61,773 nucleotides of DNA from Planctomycetota bacterium (GTDB lineage Bacteria > Planctomycetota > Phycisphaerae > Phycisphaerales > UBA1924), in assembly GCA_024276195.1 (NCBI GenBank), contig JAJRXR010000027.1:1-61773 (forward strand). The letters run 5' to 3'. The notes beneath the pieces are model-generated. The model was not told where the DNA came from and searched no databases. It was given only the letters and a program-made list of their open reading frames with translations. Below are positions 8,240 to 17,751 of the stretch, piece after piece; the first letter of the stretch is position 1, and every line of letters starts with the position of its first letter. A program made the translations under genes and the position numbers.

Positions 8240-9370
8240 ATGATCTGGGTGTGCCTGGCGTTGATTCCGGTGGCGTTTGCGATCTCGCTGCCGAGCGTGT
8301 GGGTCGCGGCGCTGGTGAGCCGTCGCGTTGGCGCGGTCGATACCGAGCCCATGGCGGGGCAGGTCAAGATGGAGCGCCGGTCGATCCCGAACACGGGGGG
8401 GATCGGGATCTATCTGGGGATCGCGGTCCCGATGGGGCTGGCCTTGGGGGCGTTGTGGCTGGCGCCCGAGGCGCTTGCCGAACGATTGCCGGCGATCGAG
8501 CAGTACCTCGACGGGATGCGCGAGCAGACGCCGCGGGCGTTGGCGCTGCTCGGAGCGATCACGCTGCTGCATGTGCTCGGGGTGCTCGACGACCGGCGCC
8601 CGATGGGGGCGATGGGCAAGCTGGTGGTCATGGCGCTGCCAGCGTTGATCGTCGCCTGGCCCTCGGGTCCGCAGGACACACGCCTGCTGATGATGCTCGA
8701 CGGGCCGGCGGGCGGGGCGTGGTTGTCGGTCATTATCACGGTGCTGTGGTTTGTCGCGGTGACCAACGCGATGAACTTTATTGACACCATGGACGGGCTG
8801 TGCGCCGGGATGGCCGCGGTCGCGGGCGGGTGTTTTCTGGTCGCGGCGCTCAGCGGGGAGCAGTGGTTTGTCAGTGCGATGCTGGCGCTGGTGGTCGGGT
8901 CATCGTTGGGGTTCCTTACGCTGAACTTTCCGCCGGCGCGGGTGTTTATGGGCGACGGCGGGTCGCTGGTGCTCGGGTTTGCGTTGGCGTTTTTGACCGC
9001 GCGGACGACGTACCTGCCCGAGGGAGCCGACCCGGGGCGCCAGTGGTACGCGCTGCTGATGCCGGTGGTGGTGCTGGCGATCCCGCTGTACGACATGGTG
9101 AGTGTGACGCTCGTGCGGCTGAGCCAGGGCAAGAGTCCGTTCAAGGGGGATCTGCAGCATTTTTCGCACCGATTGGTGCAGCGTGGATTGAGCGGGCGCG
9201 GGGCGGTGCTGGTGATCTACGGGTTCACGCTGGTGACGGGGCTGAGCGGGATTCTGCTGGTGGGCGCCGACGCGCGCCAGGCGATGCTCCTGGGCGCCCA
9301 GATCGCGGCGCTGCTGATTGTGCTGGCGCTGTTTGAGTACGGGTCGCGCTCGCGGGGTGAAAAAGCGTGA
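8240..9370 (+). CDS. MraY/WecA-like undecaprenyl-phosphate sugar-1-phosphate transferase
   Basis: A 376-residue glycosyltransferase-family-4 membrane protein with about ten TM segments, expected to transfer a sugar-1-phosphate from a UDP-sugar to undecaprenyl phosphate at the inner membrane, starting a surface polysaccharide. Visible motifs are RRSIPNTGGIG (45-56), the catalytic LGVLDDRR (Asp pair about 117-118), NFIDTMDGLCAG (179-190, metal-binding Asp) and VFMGDGGSLVLG. The HFSHRLVQRG cytoplasmic loop resembles the HxHHRL-type loop of WecA/TagO rather than MraY, so O-antigen or teichoic-like glycan initiation is more likely than peptidoglycan. Its TGA overlaps the GTG start of the next gene (GTGA), which indicates translational coupling. 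Confidence 0.85.
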   Translation: MIWVCLALIPVAFAISLPSVWVAALVSRRVGAVDTEPMAGQVKMERRSIPNTGGIGIYLGIAVPMGLALGALWLAPEALAERLPAIEQYLDGMREQTPRALALLGAITLLHVLGVLDDRRPMGAMGKLVVMALPALIVAWPSGPQDTRLLMMLDGPAGGAWLSVIITVLWFVAVTNAMNFIDTMDGLCAGMAAVAGGCFLVAALSGEQWFVSAMLALVVGSSLGFLTLNFPPARVFMGDGGSLVLGFALAFLTARTTYLPEGADPGRQWYALLMPVVVLAIPLYDMVSVTLVRLSQGKSPFKGDLQHFSHRLVQRGLSGRGAVLVIYGFTLVTGLSGILLVGADARQAMLLGAQIAALLIVLALFEYGSRSRGEKA

Positions 9371-11769
9371 GCGGGACAGTCCAGACGGAGTTGGGCGTAA
9401 AGGACCGGCGCGCGCGCGCCGGGACGGCCCTCGGGTGGGTCGCGCTGGCGATGATCCTGGGCGGGGCGCTCGGGCGAGCGTCGGTCGCGGCGGACCCGAT
9501 GCCGTTCTGGGACACGGACCCGCTGGTGACGCTGACATCCAAGACGGGGCTCGGCCCGACGATGCGGGGCGTGCTGGACATCCTCGCGCTGCTCGGGTGC
9601 GGGGTTGCGATTGTTGGCAGCGCGATGTCGGGCGGCGGCGTGCGCACACGGATGGTCGTGCTGCTGGGCCTGGGGTTCATAGGTGTTGCGCTGCACGGGC
9701 TGGTGCTGCCTGTTGCCCCCGCGGCGAGTTCGCCCGTTCGCGGGGGGCTTGATGATCTGCTTCTCGGGGGCGCCTGGGCGGGGGCGCTCGCGGGCGGGGT
9801 GGGGCTTGCGCACCTGCGCGGCAGGGCCCGGCGCGTCGCCCTGGCGGCGTGCCTCGGGTTTGTTGTCATGCTCGCGGGCAAGGGGGCCTTTCAGCAGCTT
9901 GTCGAGCACCCGCTGACCGTGCAAGATTATGAGGCTCAGCGCGAGAATGTGCTCGCGGCCCGGGGGTGGAGCCCGGACTCGACCATGGCCCAGGCGTTCG
10001 AACGCCGTCTGCGACAGAACGACGCCTCGGGCTGGTTCGGGCTGTCGAACGTGTACGCGACGTTCGGGGCGACCGGGCTTGTTGTGCTCGCGGGTCTGGG
10101 CGTGAGCGCCGCGCGCCGGCGAATGCCTCGCCCTGCGCTGGCGCTCGCCCTGGGCGGGGCGAGCGCGCTGGCGATTGTGCTGATGAGCCACTCCAAGGGC
10201 GGGCTCGGGGCGGCGGCGATCGGGCTGGGGGCTGGCGCGCTGCTCGGATTCGGGGTCGCCCGGGGGCGCTGGCGGACGGCGCTGATGGTCGCGGCGCCCG
10301 CGGGCGTGCTGGCGATCATCATCGTGCGCGGGCTTCTCGGCGAACGACTCGGCGAGCTGAGCCTGCTCTTCCGCTGGCACTACATGCAGGGCAGCGTCCG
10401 GATGATTCTCGAGCACCCGCTTGTGGGCGTGGGGCCGGGCGGGTTCAAGGAGGCGTATCTGCTGACGCGCCCGGCGCTGGGGGTCGAAGAAGTGACGAGC
10501 CCGCACTCGGTGGTGCTCGACTGGGTCTCGACGCTGGGGGTGTTCGGGCTGGCGTGGTGCGGGCTCGGGCTGGCGCTGGTGGTGGGCACGGGCGATGGGG
10601 CGCTGTCGGACCCGGAGCATGACGAGGCCCCGTCGGGGCGCGAGGACCTGATGATTCTCACTCTGCTCGGCGCGGGCGTCACCGGGATGAGCGCCACGCT
10701 CGAGAGCGCGATGGGCACGCCCGAGAGCGCGATGATGCGCCTGCTCGGGCTGGCGGGCTGGGTCGTGGTCGCCTGGGGCGTCTTGCGGGTTGTGCGCGGG
10801 GAGCGCGGGCGCTGGGTTCTGGGCGCGATGGGCGGGGGCGCCGCGGTGATTGCGGCGCACTCGATGATCGAGGTGACGCCCGTCTGGGCCAACTCGGCGG
10901 CGCTGCTCGCGGCGATGCTCGGGCTGCTGTGCGGACGCGAGCGTGAGAATGCGGGCCGGCGCCCGGGGCTGGGGGTCGCAATCGGGCTGGGCGCGAGTGT
11001 GCTCATGGCCCTCGTGCTGGCGCGCGGGCTGGTGAGCGTCGGACGCTGGGAGCGGTCGCTCGAGCTCGCGGCGGAACGGGTTCAGCCCGCGGCCCAGATC
11101 CGGGACCGCCTCATGCGCCTTGGCGCCCAGGGCGGCGTCTGGGAGGACAACGCCGACTCCATCCGGTGGGATCTCGGGGAGGCTCTGGGTGAGGATGCGG
11201 CGACATCCGGCGACTCGCTCGACTCGCAGCTTCGCAGGCTGACCCAGCGGGGCGGCGAGGAGGCGTACGAGATTCTCGAACGCGCTCTCGAACAGCGCCC
11301 CGACCACCTGGCGACCCGCCAAGCCCTTGGGCGGTTGGCGTTGACGCTGACTGAGCTGAGCGAGGTCGGCGGGCAAGACGAAGATGCGGCTCTGTGGCGC
11401 GGGCGGGCGATCGAGGCCGCCCGGATCGGGACGCAGCGCCGCCCGTCGAACGCTGCGGCCTGGTCGTGGCTCGGCTCGACCCACTGGGCGCTCTGGTCCC
11501 GCGGCCAGAACCCGGAGAACCTTCGCCAGGCCCGGCGGGCCTGGGCACGGGCGCACGAGCTGGACCCGCTGGGCCTGACACTCGTCGTCCGCCTGATGGA
11601 CACCTCGGACCAGCTCGGAGAGCGAGAGGAGGCGGCGCGATGGGCGGGCGAGGCGCTGCGACTCGATGGGCTCAAGCGTCTGGATCCGCTCAAGCAGTTG
11701 AGCGGGCGGGAGCGGGCCAGGGCGGGGCGGCTGTCTGAGGCTGGGGCGGGGGCTGGGCCGGGTCCATAG
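9367..11769 (+). CDS. O-antigen ligase/polymerase-like membrane protein with C-terminal repeat domain
   Basis: An 800-residue protein with roughly twelve hydrophobic segments in the first 540 residues. The periplasmic loop VGVGPGGFKEAY...SPHSVVLDWVSTLGVFGL matches the Wzy_C/O-antigen ligase signature, normally GxGxxxF...HNxxLxxxxExGxxGL. The C-terminal ~230 residues are soluble and helical with tetratricopeptide-like spacing (EILERALEQRPDHLATRQALG; NAAAWSWLGSTHWAL; WARAHELDPLG). The GTG start overlaps the stop of the WecA-like gene, supporting a joint role in making and polymerising or ligating a surface glycan. Whether it is ligase or polymerase cannot be told from sequence. Confidence 0.8.
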   Translation: MSGTVQTELGVKDRRARAGTALGWVALAMILGGALGRASVAADPMPFWDTDPLVTLTSKTGLGPTMRGVLDILALLGCGVAIVGSAMSGGGVRTRMVVLLGLGFIGVALHGLVLPVAPAASSPVRGGLDDLLLGGAWAGALAGGVGLAHLRGRARRVALAACLGFVVMLAGKGAFQQLVEHPLTVQDYEAQRENVLAARGWSPDSTMAQAFERRLRQNDASGWFGLSNVYATFGATGLVVLAGLGVSAARRRMPRPALALALGGASALAIVLMSHSKGGLGAAAIGLGAGALLGFGVARGRWRTALMVAAPAGVLAIIIVRGLLGERLGELSLLFRWHYMQGSVRMILEHPLVGVGPGGFKEAYLLTRPALGVEEVTSPHSVVLDWVSTLGVFGLAWCGLGLALVVGTGDGALSDPEHDEAPSGREDLMILTLLGAGVTGMSATLESAMGTPESAMMRLLGLAGWVVVAWGVLRVVRGERGRWVLGAMGGGAAVIAAHSMIEVTPVWANSAALLAAMLGLLCGRERENAGRRPGLGVAIGLGASVLMALVLARGLVSVGRWERSLELAAERVQPAAQIRDRLMRLGAQGGVWEDNADSIRWDLGEALGEDAATSGDSLDSQLRRLTQRGGEEAYEILERALEQRPDHLATRQALGRLALTLTELSEVGGQDEDAALWRGRAIEAARIGTQRRPSNAAAWSWLGSTHWALWSRGQNPENLRQARRAWARAHELDPLGLTLVVRLMDTSDQLGEREEAARWAGEALRLDGLKRLDPLKQLSGRERARAGRLSEAGAGAGPGP

Positions 11770-12287
11770 CAGGGTTGGGGCGAGGGCGCCGGGGGCGGCT
11801 TGATCCTGGACAGACGGGGGATAGCATTCTCGCGGTTGGTATTTGTTGACAGCTGCGGGAGTTGCACGCTCCTGGGGCGAACTGATTCAACTGGAGTGGA
11901 AACGGCGAGCGACTCCCGATTGAGGGCGTCGTGCGGCGTTGGTAGACGGTTCGAGACAGGCCGCCCGAGGGGCGGGGATTGGGGCGAAACCCATGGACGA
12001 CCAGCCTGATCCGGAACCCGCGTGACGAGGGGCTCGCGCGGCGTTTCCAGGAGCAAACGCACCCGCAGCGAGCCCGACGCTTCCCCGCTCATTTCGAGCC
12101 CCACACCACAATCGAACCTGTCGAGTTGGCGCCCGCGACCGGGGCGGACTCGTTGATACAAAAGCAGCCCGAGCGGAAGCTTGCGGAGATTGGTTCCGAG
12201 GCGCCCGCGACCGGCGGAAACAGACGAACGGGACTGAACACCCACGAGCCCGGAACGCCCGGGACCGAGACGACCGAGGAACGACCC
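11770..12287 (+). other. Long non-coding gap and leader before fusA
   Basis: About 518 bases without a convincing gene. The frame of fusA is open back to an ATG at 11979, but the peptide there is low-complexity and lacks EF-G similarity, so I treat it as untranslated. A direct repeat GGCGCCCGCGACCGG occurs at about 12127-12141 and 12201-12215. A TTGACA at 11846-11851 lacks a matching -10. GACCGAGGAACGACCC before the ATG at 12288 carries the fusA ribosome binding site (GAGGA). Confidence 0.5.
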
Positions 12288-14420
12288 ATGGCCACCGACC
12301 TTTCTTTCATCCGCAACATCGGCATCTGCGCCCACATCGACGCGGGCAAGACCACCGTCACCGAGCGCATCCTGTTCTACACGGGCAAGAACTACAAGCT
12401 GGGCGAGGTCCACGAGGGCACGGCGACGATGGACTTTCTCCAAGAGGAGCAGGAGCGTGGCATCACGATCCAGTCTGCCGCGACGACCTGCCCGTGGATC
12501 CACAAGGGCAAGGACTACAAGGTCAACCTGATCGACACCCCCGGGCACGTGGACTTCACGATCGAGGTCGAGCGGTCGCTGCGGGTGCTCGACGGGGCGG
12601 TCGCGGTGTTCGACGGCAAGGAGGGCGTCGAGGCCCAGTCCGAGACCGTGTGGCGCCAGGCGGACCGGTACGACGTTCCGCGCCTGTGCTTCATCAACAA
12701 GATGGACAAGCTGGGCGCGGACTTTGAGTTCAGCTTCGACTCGATCATCAAGCGCCTGGGCGCCAACCCGGTCGCGGTGCAGATCCCGATCGGCTCGGGG
12801 CACGAGCTGCAGGGGATCATCGATCTGCTGACGATGCGGGCGTACTACTTCGAGGCGGACAGCCAGGGCGCGATCGTCACCGAGAAGGACATTCCCGATG
12901 ATCTGATGGACAGCGCCAAGAAGTGGCGCCACGAACTGATCGAGAAGGGCGTGGAGCTCGACGACGCGCTGATGGAACGGTACCTGGAGGTGGGCGAGGA
13001 CTCGATCACCGACGATGAGATCCGCAGGGCGATCCGCAAGGGCACGATCGCGCTCGAGATCAACCCCGTCTTCTGCGGCTCGGCCCTGAAGAACATCGGC
13101 GTGCAGCGCCTGCTCGACGGCGTGATCGACTACCTGCCCAACCCGCAGGAGGTCCCCCCCGTCAAGGGCACGCACCCGAAGAACAAGGAGAAGAACAAGG
13201 AAGAGACGCTGACGCGCCCGCACGACGACACGGCGCCGTTCTCGGGGCTGGTCTTCAAGGTCGTCAACGACGCGCACGGCGACCTGACGTATGTGCGGGT
13301 GTACTCGGGCGTGCTCAAGAAGGGCACGCGGGTGGTGAACCCGAACAACGGCAAGCGCGAGATCGCCAGCCGCATCTTCGAGATGCACGCGAAGGACCGC
13401 CAGCCGCTCGACGAGGCCCACGCGGGCAACATCGTGGCGGTCGTGGGGATCAAGGACTCGATCACGGGCGATACGCTGTGTGATATTGACGACCCGATCA
13501 TCCTGGAGCGGATGACGTTCCCGGAGCCGGTGATCAGCATGTCGATCGAGCCGAACACGGCCGACGACAAGCGAAAGCTCTCCGAGGCGCTGGTGACGAT
13601 CCGTCGCGAGGACCCGTCGTTCCGGTCTGAGTTCAATGATGAGACGGGGCAGACGATCATCTCGGGGATGGGCGAGCTGCACCTGGAGATCATCAAGAAC
13701 AAGCTGGTCCGCGACATGAAGGTGGGCGTGCAGGTCGGCACGCCGCGCGTGAGCTACCGCGAGGCGATCAAGGGTTCGGCGAAGGGATGCCGCGGGCTGT
13801 TCAAGAAGCAGACGGGTGGTCGGGGCCAGTTCGGCGACTGCACGATCAACATCGAGCCGTTCACCAAGGCGCAGGCCGAAGAGGCGGGACTGAAGTTCAC
13901 GGACAGCTTCGCGTTCGAGAACAAGGTGGTTGGTGGATCGATCCCGAAGGAGTTCATCTCGTCGGTCGAGGCGGGCGCCCGCCAGACGGCCAAGGGCGGC
14001 GTGACGGCGGGATACCCGCTGATCAACGTCAAGGTGACGCTGGTCGATGGCAAGGCCCACGACGTGGACTCGAGCCAGATCGCGTTCGAGCAGGCCGGGC
14101 GACTGGCGCTGCGCGAGGGCGTGACGCGGGCCGGGTCGGTGCTGCTCGAGCCGATCATGAAGGTCGTGATCACGACACCCGAGGAGTATGTTGGCAACGT
14201 GACGGGCGACCTGTCGAGCCGGCGCGGGATGATCCTCGACTCCGAGGACCGGGGCATGATCAAGCTGATCACGGCGGAGGTGCCGCTGAGCGAGATGTTC
14301 GGGTACACGACCGTGCTGCGGGGGCTCTCGCAGGGTCGGGCCTCGAACGTGATGGAGTTTGAGGCGTACCGCCCGATGCCGGCGAGCCTCCAGAAAGAGG
14401 TCATCGAGGCCGGCGCCTGA
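12288..14420 (+). CDS. fusA: Translation elongation factor G
   Basis: This 710-residue GTPase drives ribosomal translocation and, with RRF, recycling. It shows the P-loop AHIDAGKTT (near residue 17), the switch region RGITIQSAATT, DTPGHVDF (G3) and NKMD (G4), followed by EF-G domains II-V, including the domain IV loop GGSIPKEFI. The ATG at 12288 (MATDLSFIRNIG) has GAGGA about 8 bases upstream. The gene is not next to rpsL, rpsG or tuf, so this is not a classical str operon; a second EF-G elsewhere in the genome is possible. A strong intrinsic terminator follows at 14457-14498. Confidence 0.96.
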   Translation: MATDLSFIRNIGICAHIDAGKTTVTERILFYTGKNYKLGEVHEGTATMDFLQEEQERGITIQSAATTCPWIHKGKDYKVNLIDTPGHVDFTIEVERSLRVLDGAVAVFDGKEGVEAQSETVWRQADRYDVPRLCFINKMDKLGADFEFSFDSIIKRLGANPVAVQIPIGSGHELQGIIDLLTMRAYYFEADSQGAIVTEKDIPDDLMDSAKKWRHELIEKGVELDDALMERYLEVGEDSITDDEIRRAIRKGTIALEINPVFCGSALKNIGVQRLLDGVIDYLPNPQEVPPVKGTHPKNKEKNKEETLTRPHDDTAPFSGLVFKVVNDAHGDLTYVRVYSGVLKKGTRVVNPNNGKREIASRIFEMHAKDRQPLDEAHAGNIVAVVGIKDSITGDTLCDIDDPIILERMTFPEPVISMSIEPNTADDKRKLSEALVTIRREDPSFRSEFNDETGQTIISGMGELHLEIIKNKLVRDMKVGVQVGTPRVSYREAIKGSAKGCRGLFKKQTGGRGQFGDCTINIEPFTKAQAEEAGLKFTDSFAFENKVVGGSIPKEFISSVEAGARQTAKGGVTAGYPLINVKVTLVDGKAHDVDSSQIAFEQAGRLALREGVTRAGSVLLEPIMKVVITTPEEYVGNVTGDLSSRRGMILDSEDRGMIKLITAEVPLSEMFGYTTVLRGLSQGRASNVMEFEAYRPMPASLQKEVIEAGA

Positions 14421-14456
14421 CGCGCCCACCCGAGGCCTTGCAGGACTGAATCTCAA

Positions 14457-14498
14457 CCGCCCGCGCCCGGCCCGAAGCCCGGCGCGGGCGGTTCTTTT
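14457..14498 (+). terminator. Intrinsic terminator after fusA
   Basis: A GC-rich inverted repeat with arms CCGCCCGCGCC and GGCGCGGGCGG, and a short loop around CCCGAAG, is followed directly by TTCTTTTT. It sits 37 bases past the fusA stop on the same strand. Confidence 0.85.
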
Positions 14499-14685
14499 TG
14501 GCACGCGCAAGAGGCGCCCGGCGACCGTCCGATACCCCGGGGGGCGCTTGCGGAAGCGAGTCTGGCAGGGCCAGTCGGCGAGGGGGGCGAAAGTCCGGAG
14601 CGGGGCGGGCCGACGAGGTGGTCTGGAGCCGCTCGGAGTCGTAACGCGGCGCTAGGATTCGCTCCACCAGACTCGGAGACGATCG

Positions 14686-15306
14686 ATGCCCGATAAGTAT
14701 CAGACCGTGCTGCTGTTCGGCGCACCCGGCGCGGGCAAGGGAACGCAGGGCAAGATCCTCGGGCAGATCCCCGGGTTCTATCACCTGTCGTGCGGCGACG
14801 TGTTCCGGAACCTGGACATCCACTCAGAACTCGGCAAGGTCTTCTACGAGTATTCGTCCAAGGGCGAGCTGGTGCCCGACGATGTGACGGTCAAGATGTG
14901 GGCCGAGAACCTGAACGCCCAGACGGTGCTGAGCATCTACAAGCCGCACGATGATCTGCTGGTGCTCGACGGCATCCCGAGGACGGTGCGTCAGGCCCAG
15001 CTGATGCGTGAGTATGTGACGGTGCTGTCGATCGTCCACCTGGTCTGCAAGGACAAGGACGCGATGGTCAAGCGCCTGCGCCGGCGTGCGCTCAAAGAGA
15101 ACCGGGCCGACGACGCGAAGGAGAACGTCATCCTCAATCGCTGGAAGGTCTACGAGGAAGAGACGGCGCCGGTGCTCGAGCAGTACCCGCCTGAGATCAT
15201 CCACGAGGTGGACGCGATGGGCTCGCCGGCGAACGTGCTCGAGCACGTGCTCCAGATCGTGGTGCCGGTGCAGGAGACGCACTTCTCGAACGCCTTGGGC
15301 GTCTGA
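14686..15306 (+). CDS. adk: Adenylate kinase-like nucleoside monophosphate kinase
   Basis: A 206-residue NMP kinase interconverting ATP + AMP and 2 ADP. The P-loop is LFGAPGAGKGTQ (10-21). The SCGDVFR (AMP-binding), LVLDGIPRTVRQA and RRRALKENRADD segments correspond to the NMP-binding, core and shortened LID regions. No zinc-binding cysteines are seen in the LID. It ends with a family-atypical tail (VVPVQETHFSNALGV). The ATG at 14686 follows a 190-base gap after the fusA terminator. The gene name follows the family; substrate preference cannot be confirmed from sequence, and other NMP kinases share these motifs. Confidence 0.85.
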   Translation: MPDKYQTVLLFGAPGAGKGTQGKILGQIPGFYHLSCGDVFRNLDIHSELGKVFYEYSSKGELVPDDVTVKMWAENLNAQTVLSIYKPHDDLLVLDGIPRTVRQAQLMREYVTVLSIVHLVCKDKDAMVKRLRRRALKENRADDAKENVILNRWKVYEEETAPVLEQYPPEIIHEVDAMGSPANVLEHVLQIVVPVQETHFSNALGV

Positions 15307-15357
15307 ATCCGTCCACCACCCCGCGACCGGACGCTGCGCATCCGGTAGACTGCGGGC

Positions 15358-16218
15358 ATGCACAGACGACACGCCTTTACGTTGATTGAGTTGCTCGTGG
15401 TGATCGCGATCATCGCGCTGCTGATCGGGATTCTGCTGCCGGCGTTGGGCTCGGCCCGGGAATCGGCCAAGATCACGAGCTGCGGCTCGCGCCTGCAGCA
15501 GCTCGGGGTCGGGCTAACGATGTACCTCAATGACTACGACCGGACGCTGCCGCAGGTGATCGCGACGGGGTTCGACGGGAATCCGACGATCGTCGGGGCG
15601 TTGTTCGGCGGGAAGAAGGGGCTGCTGCCGTTCCTGGGGATCAACGAGTTCGGCGCCGAGCGTCGCCCGTTGAACTCGTATGTGTTTCACGGGACGCCGC
15701 TGGCGGACGTGAGCAATGACCCGCCGCCGAACGAGGGCGGGCCGGTGTTCGAGATGGAAGTGTTCACGTCGCCCATGGATCGCGGGGCGGGGAACACGGG
15801 GCTGCCGAGTTTTTTGGGGCCGGGCGACACGGACTCGATGTACGACCTGATCGGGTCGAGCTACACGCTCAACGATCACGCGCCCGACAGCGACCCGAAC
15901 GGGGACGCGTACCCGACGCTGGTGCCCAAAGGAAACGCGGCCCGCCCGGGCGGGCGGATGCCGTATGTCGTGACGCCGACAAAGACATGGGTGATCGGGA
16001 CGCACACGATCTACAACTACGACTCGCTGCTGGACTCGGAGATGCGCTGGTTCCGGGGCGAGCAGATCAAGGCGAACCTGCTGTACCTGGACATGCATGT
16101 GGAGATGTCGCTGCGCGTGCCGGCGCCGCTGGAAGGCGAAGACCCGCCCGCGACGACGGACGGGTACACGTCGCTGCCGACGCCGCGGTGGCTGGAGCGG
16201 TTTGGGGTGGGGCCGTGA
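15358..16218 (+). CDS. Prepilin-type N-terminal domain secreted protein
   Basis: A 286-residue protein beginning with a short basic leader and [19 protein letters not shown], the type IV prepilin cleavage/methylation motif, then a globular extracytoplasmic domain. Near the C-terminus, [13 protein letters not shown] resembles the terminal NxxFxDGHV element of planctomycete DUF1559-like pseudopilins. It lies 51 bases after adk and ends close to a convergent minus-strand gene. Prepilin peptidase and the secretion machinery at 22.7-31 kb could process or export it; this is inference. Confidence 0.8.
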   Translation: MHRRHAFTLIELLVVIAIIALLIGILLPALGSARESAKITSCGSRLQQLGVGLTMYLNDYDRTLPQVIATGFDGNPTIVGALFGGKKGLLPFLGINEFGAERRPLNSYVFHGTPLADVSNDPPPNEGGPVFEMEVFTSPMDRGAGNTGLPSFLGPGDTDSMYDLIGSSYTLNDHAPDSDPNGDAYPTLVPKGNAARPGGRMPYVVTPTKTWVIGTHTIYNYDSLLDSEMRWFRGEQIKANLLYLDMHVEMSLRVPAPLEGEDPPATTDGYTSLPTPRWLERFGVGP

Positions 16219-16267
16219 GGGATCACTCTGAGCCGGTTGAAAACCGGCTCCACCAGGAGCCGGGCGA

Positions 16268-17572
16268 TCAGGGCTTCGGCGCCCCGCGCTGCACTGTGCG
16301 GTTGACGTCGAGGTCGAGGAACTGGGTTGCGTAGGGGGCGTTGAGGGGAGTCTGGCGCCAGCCGTAGAAGGCGGGCGAGTTGTAGGAGCGGACGTCCACG
16401 GGCGGGATGAAGTGGAAGGCGAACGGGACGACCTCGTGGAGCTCGTCGTGGGTGCCGAAGTATTCCCAGGGGCGGTCGAGCGGGAGCATGCGGCTCGAGC
16501 GTGCGCGCAAACGGGCGATATCGACGGGGATCCAGGTGGTGATGTCGAGCTTCTCGTCGTAGAGGCAGAACTCGACCCAGGAGCGGACCTCGCGGCTGCG
16601 CCGTTCGGGGTCATCATCGATGCCGATGACGACGCGGGCGGGCAGGCCCGCGGCCCGGTAGACCGCGGTGAGGAGGGCGGCCATGTCGTGGGGGCTGCCT
16701 CGCCTGTCAACGACGGTCGCGGCGGCGCCCTTGAGCTCAACACCCTCGGCGATGCCCCCCCCTGCGACGTAGTAGGCGCGGTTGACGCCGTCGCCCTCGA
16801 GCTGGACATACTCCTGCACGTTGCCGGCGAGCCACTTGGCGAGCAGGACCGGGGAGATGGACTTGGGATCCTGGCCTTTGGTCCAGAGCGAAACGAGATC
16901 GGCGACCGGGGCGTCGGGGGCGCCCTGGGGGTTGATGTATTCCTGGGGGCCGAAGGTGGACATAGCGTCGTCGGGCCAGGGGCCGGTGGGCCAGGGAACT
17001 TCGAGCGCGGGCAGCTCGTTGAAGAAGGTGTCCCACGCGGTGACCTCGTGGGTGTGGACGAGGCGGACGGTGCGTGCGTTGCCGTCCTGGGCGTCGTAGC
17101 GGGCGTAGATCGCGCCGGAGTGGTAGGGACCGATGAGCGTGGGCGAGGTATCGACGGCGGTCTGGTCGAGGAAAAGTGAGCCATCGGCCGAGCCCGGGCG
17201 CCAGCGGCTCGAGGCGGTCGATCGCGCGATCGGGAAGATCATGGTCATCGACTCGAACCGGAAGCGGTCGAAGTTTGCAAAGCCCCGGTACAGGTTGTCG
17301 TAGTTGGCCTGGAGCGTGATCTGCGCCCGGACCGTCCACTCGCGTCGGCGGATGAGCTTGAGATAGGGGCTCTCGATCGGCGGCGCTTTGTACTGCGGGG
17401 GCGGGGACTTGGCGGGCGCCGGGCTGGGCTGGGCGGGATTGGTCGGCGTTGGGTTGGGCTGAGCCGGGGCGGCAGTCGAGCCCGTCTGGGCGCCCGCGTG
17501 CGGGGCCAGAGCGCAGAGCAGTGCGGAGAGGGTCAGCGCGGCGAGTGGTCGGCGCGAGGGGCGTGCAGGCAT
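16268..17572 (-). CDS. Secreted transglutaminase-like fold protein, catalytic residues apparently lost
   Basis: A 434-residue exported protein with signal peptide LAALTLSALLCALAPHAGA, then a Pro/Ala-rich linker and a C-terminal transglutaminase-like core. RRGSPHDMAALLTAVYRAAGLPARVV aligns with the segment that normally reads GxCxxxAxLxxALLRAxGIPAR, but the catalytic Cys position holds Ser/Pro. The later VRSWVEFCLYDE replaces the usual HAWVE, so the catalytic His is Arg/Ser. WIPVDIARLR keeps the third-position Asp. I read it as a transglutaminase fold without the usual Cys-His pair. The ATG at 17572 begins the signal peptide. It is convergent with the prepilin gene. Confidence 0.7.
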   Translation of the reverse strand: MPARPSRRPLAALTLSALLCALAPHAGAQTGSTAAPAQPNPTPTNPAQPSPAPAKSPPPQYKAPPIESPYLKLIRRREWTVRAQITLQANYDNLYRGFANFDRFRFESMTMIFPIARSTASSRWRPGSADGSLFLDQTAVDTSPTLIGPYHSGAIYARYDAQDGNARTVRLVHTHEVTAWDTFFNELPALEVPWPTGPWPDDAMSTFGPQEYINPQGAPDAPVADLVSLWTKGQDPKSISPVLLAKWLAGNVQEYVQLEGDGVNRAYYVAGGGIAEGVELKGAAATVVDRRGSPHDMAALLTAVYRAAGLPARVVIGIDDDPERRSREVRSWVEFCLYDEKLDITTWIPVDIARLRARSSRMLPLDRPWEYFGTHDELHEVVPFAFHFIPPVDVRSYNSPAFYGWRQTPLNAPYATQFLDLDVNRTVQRGAPKP

Positions 17573-17751
17573 GTCGGGCTCCGGGGCGAGCGCGGGTTGC
17601 GCGTGCCTGGGCGGTGTTCCCGGGCAGCGTCCCGGGTCTCCTCGAGATACGGCGTCCACGGGGTGTAGATCCTGCCGTGCGTCTCCTTGGAACTGGCATT
17701 GACCATACCATGCCCGGGCGGGCGTTGTCACGCCCGACACGGAGGATTCCT

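Noticed and set aside
11846-11851. TTGACA -35 hexamer before fusA
   Set aside because: No acceptable -10 at 16-18 bases downstream.
11979-12287. In-frame N-terminal extension of fusA
   Set aside because: The peptide is low complexity with no EF-G similarity, and a good start with RBS lies at 12288.
11082-14510. Very long minus-strand open frame across the fusA region
   Set aside because: Antisense shadow of fusA and its neighbours with Arg/Leu/His-rich content typical of GC-rich complement.
14570-14640. GCGAAAGTCCGG-like string recalling the RNase P RNA P4 region
   Set aside because: Only a few bases match, the rest of the RNase P core is absent and the gap is too short.
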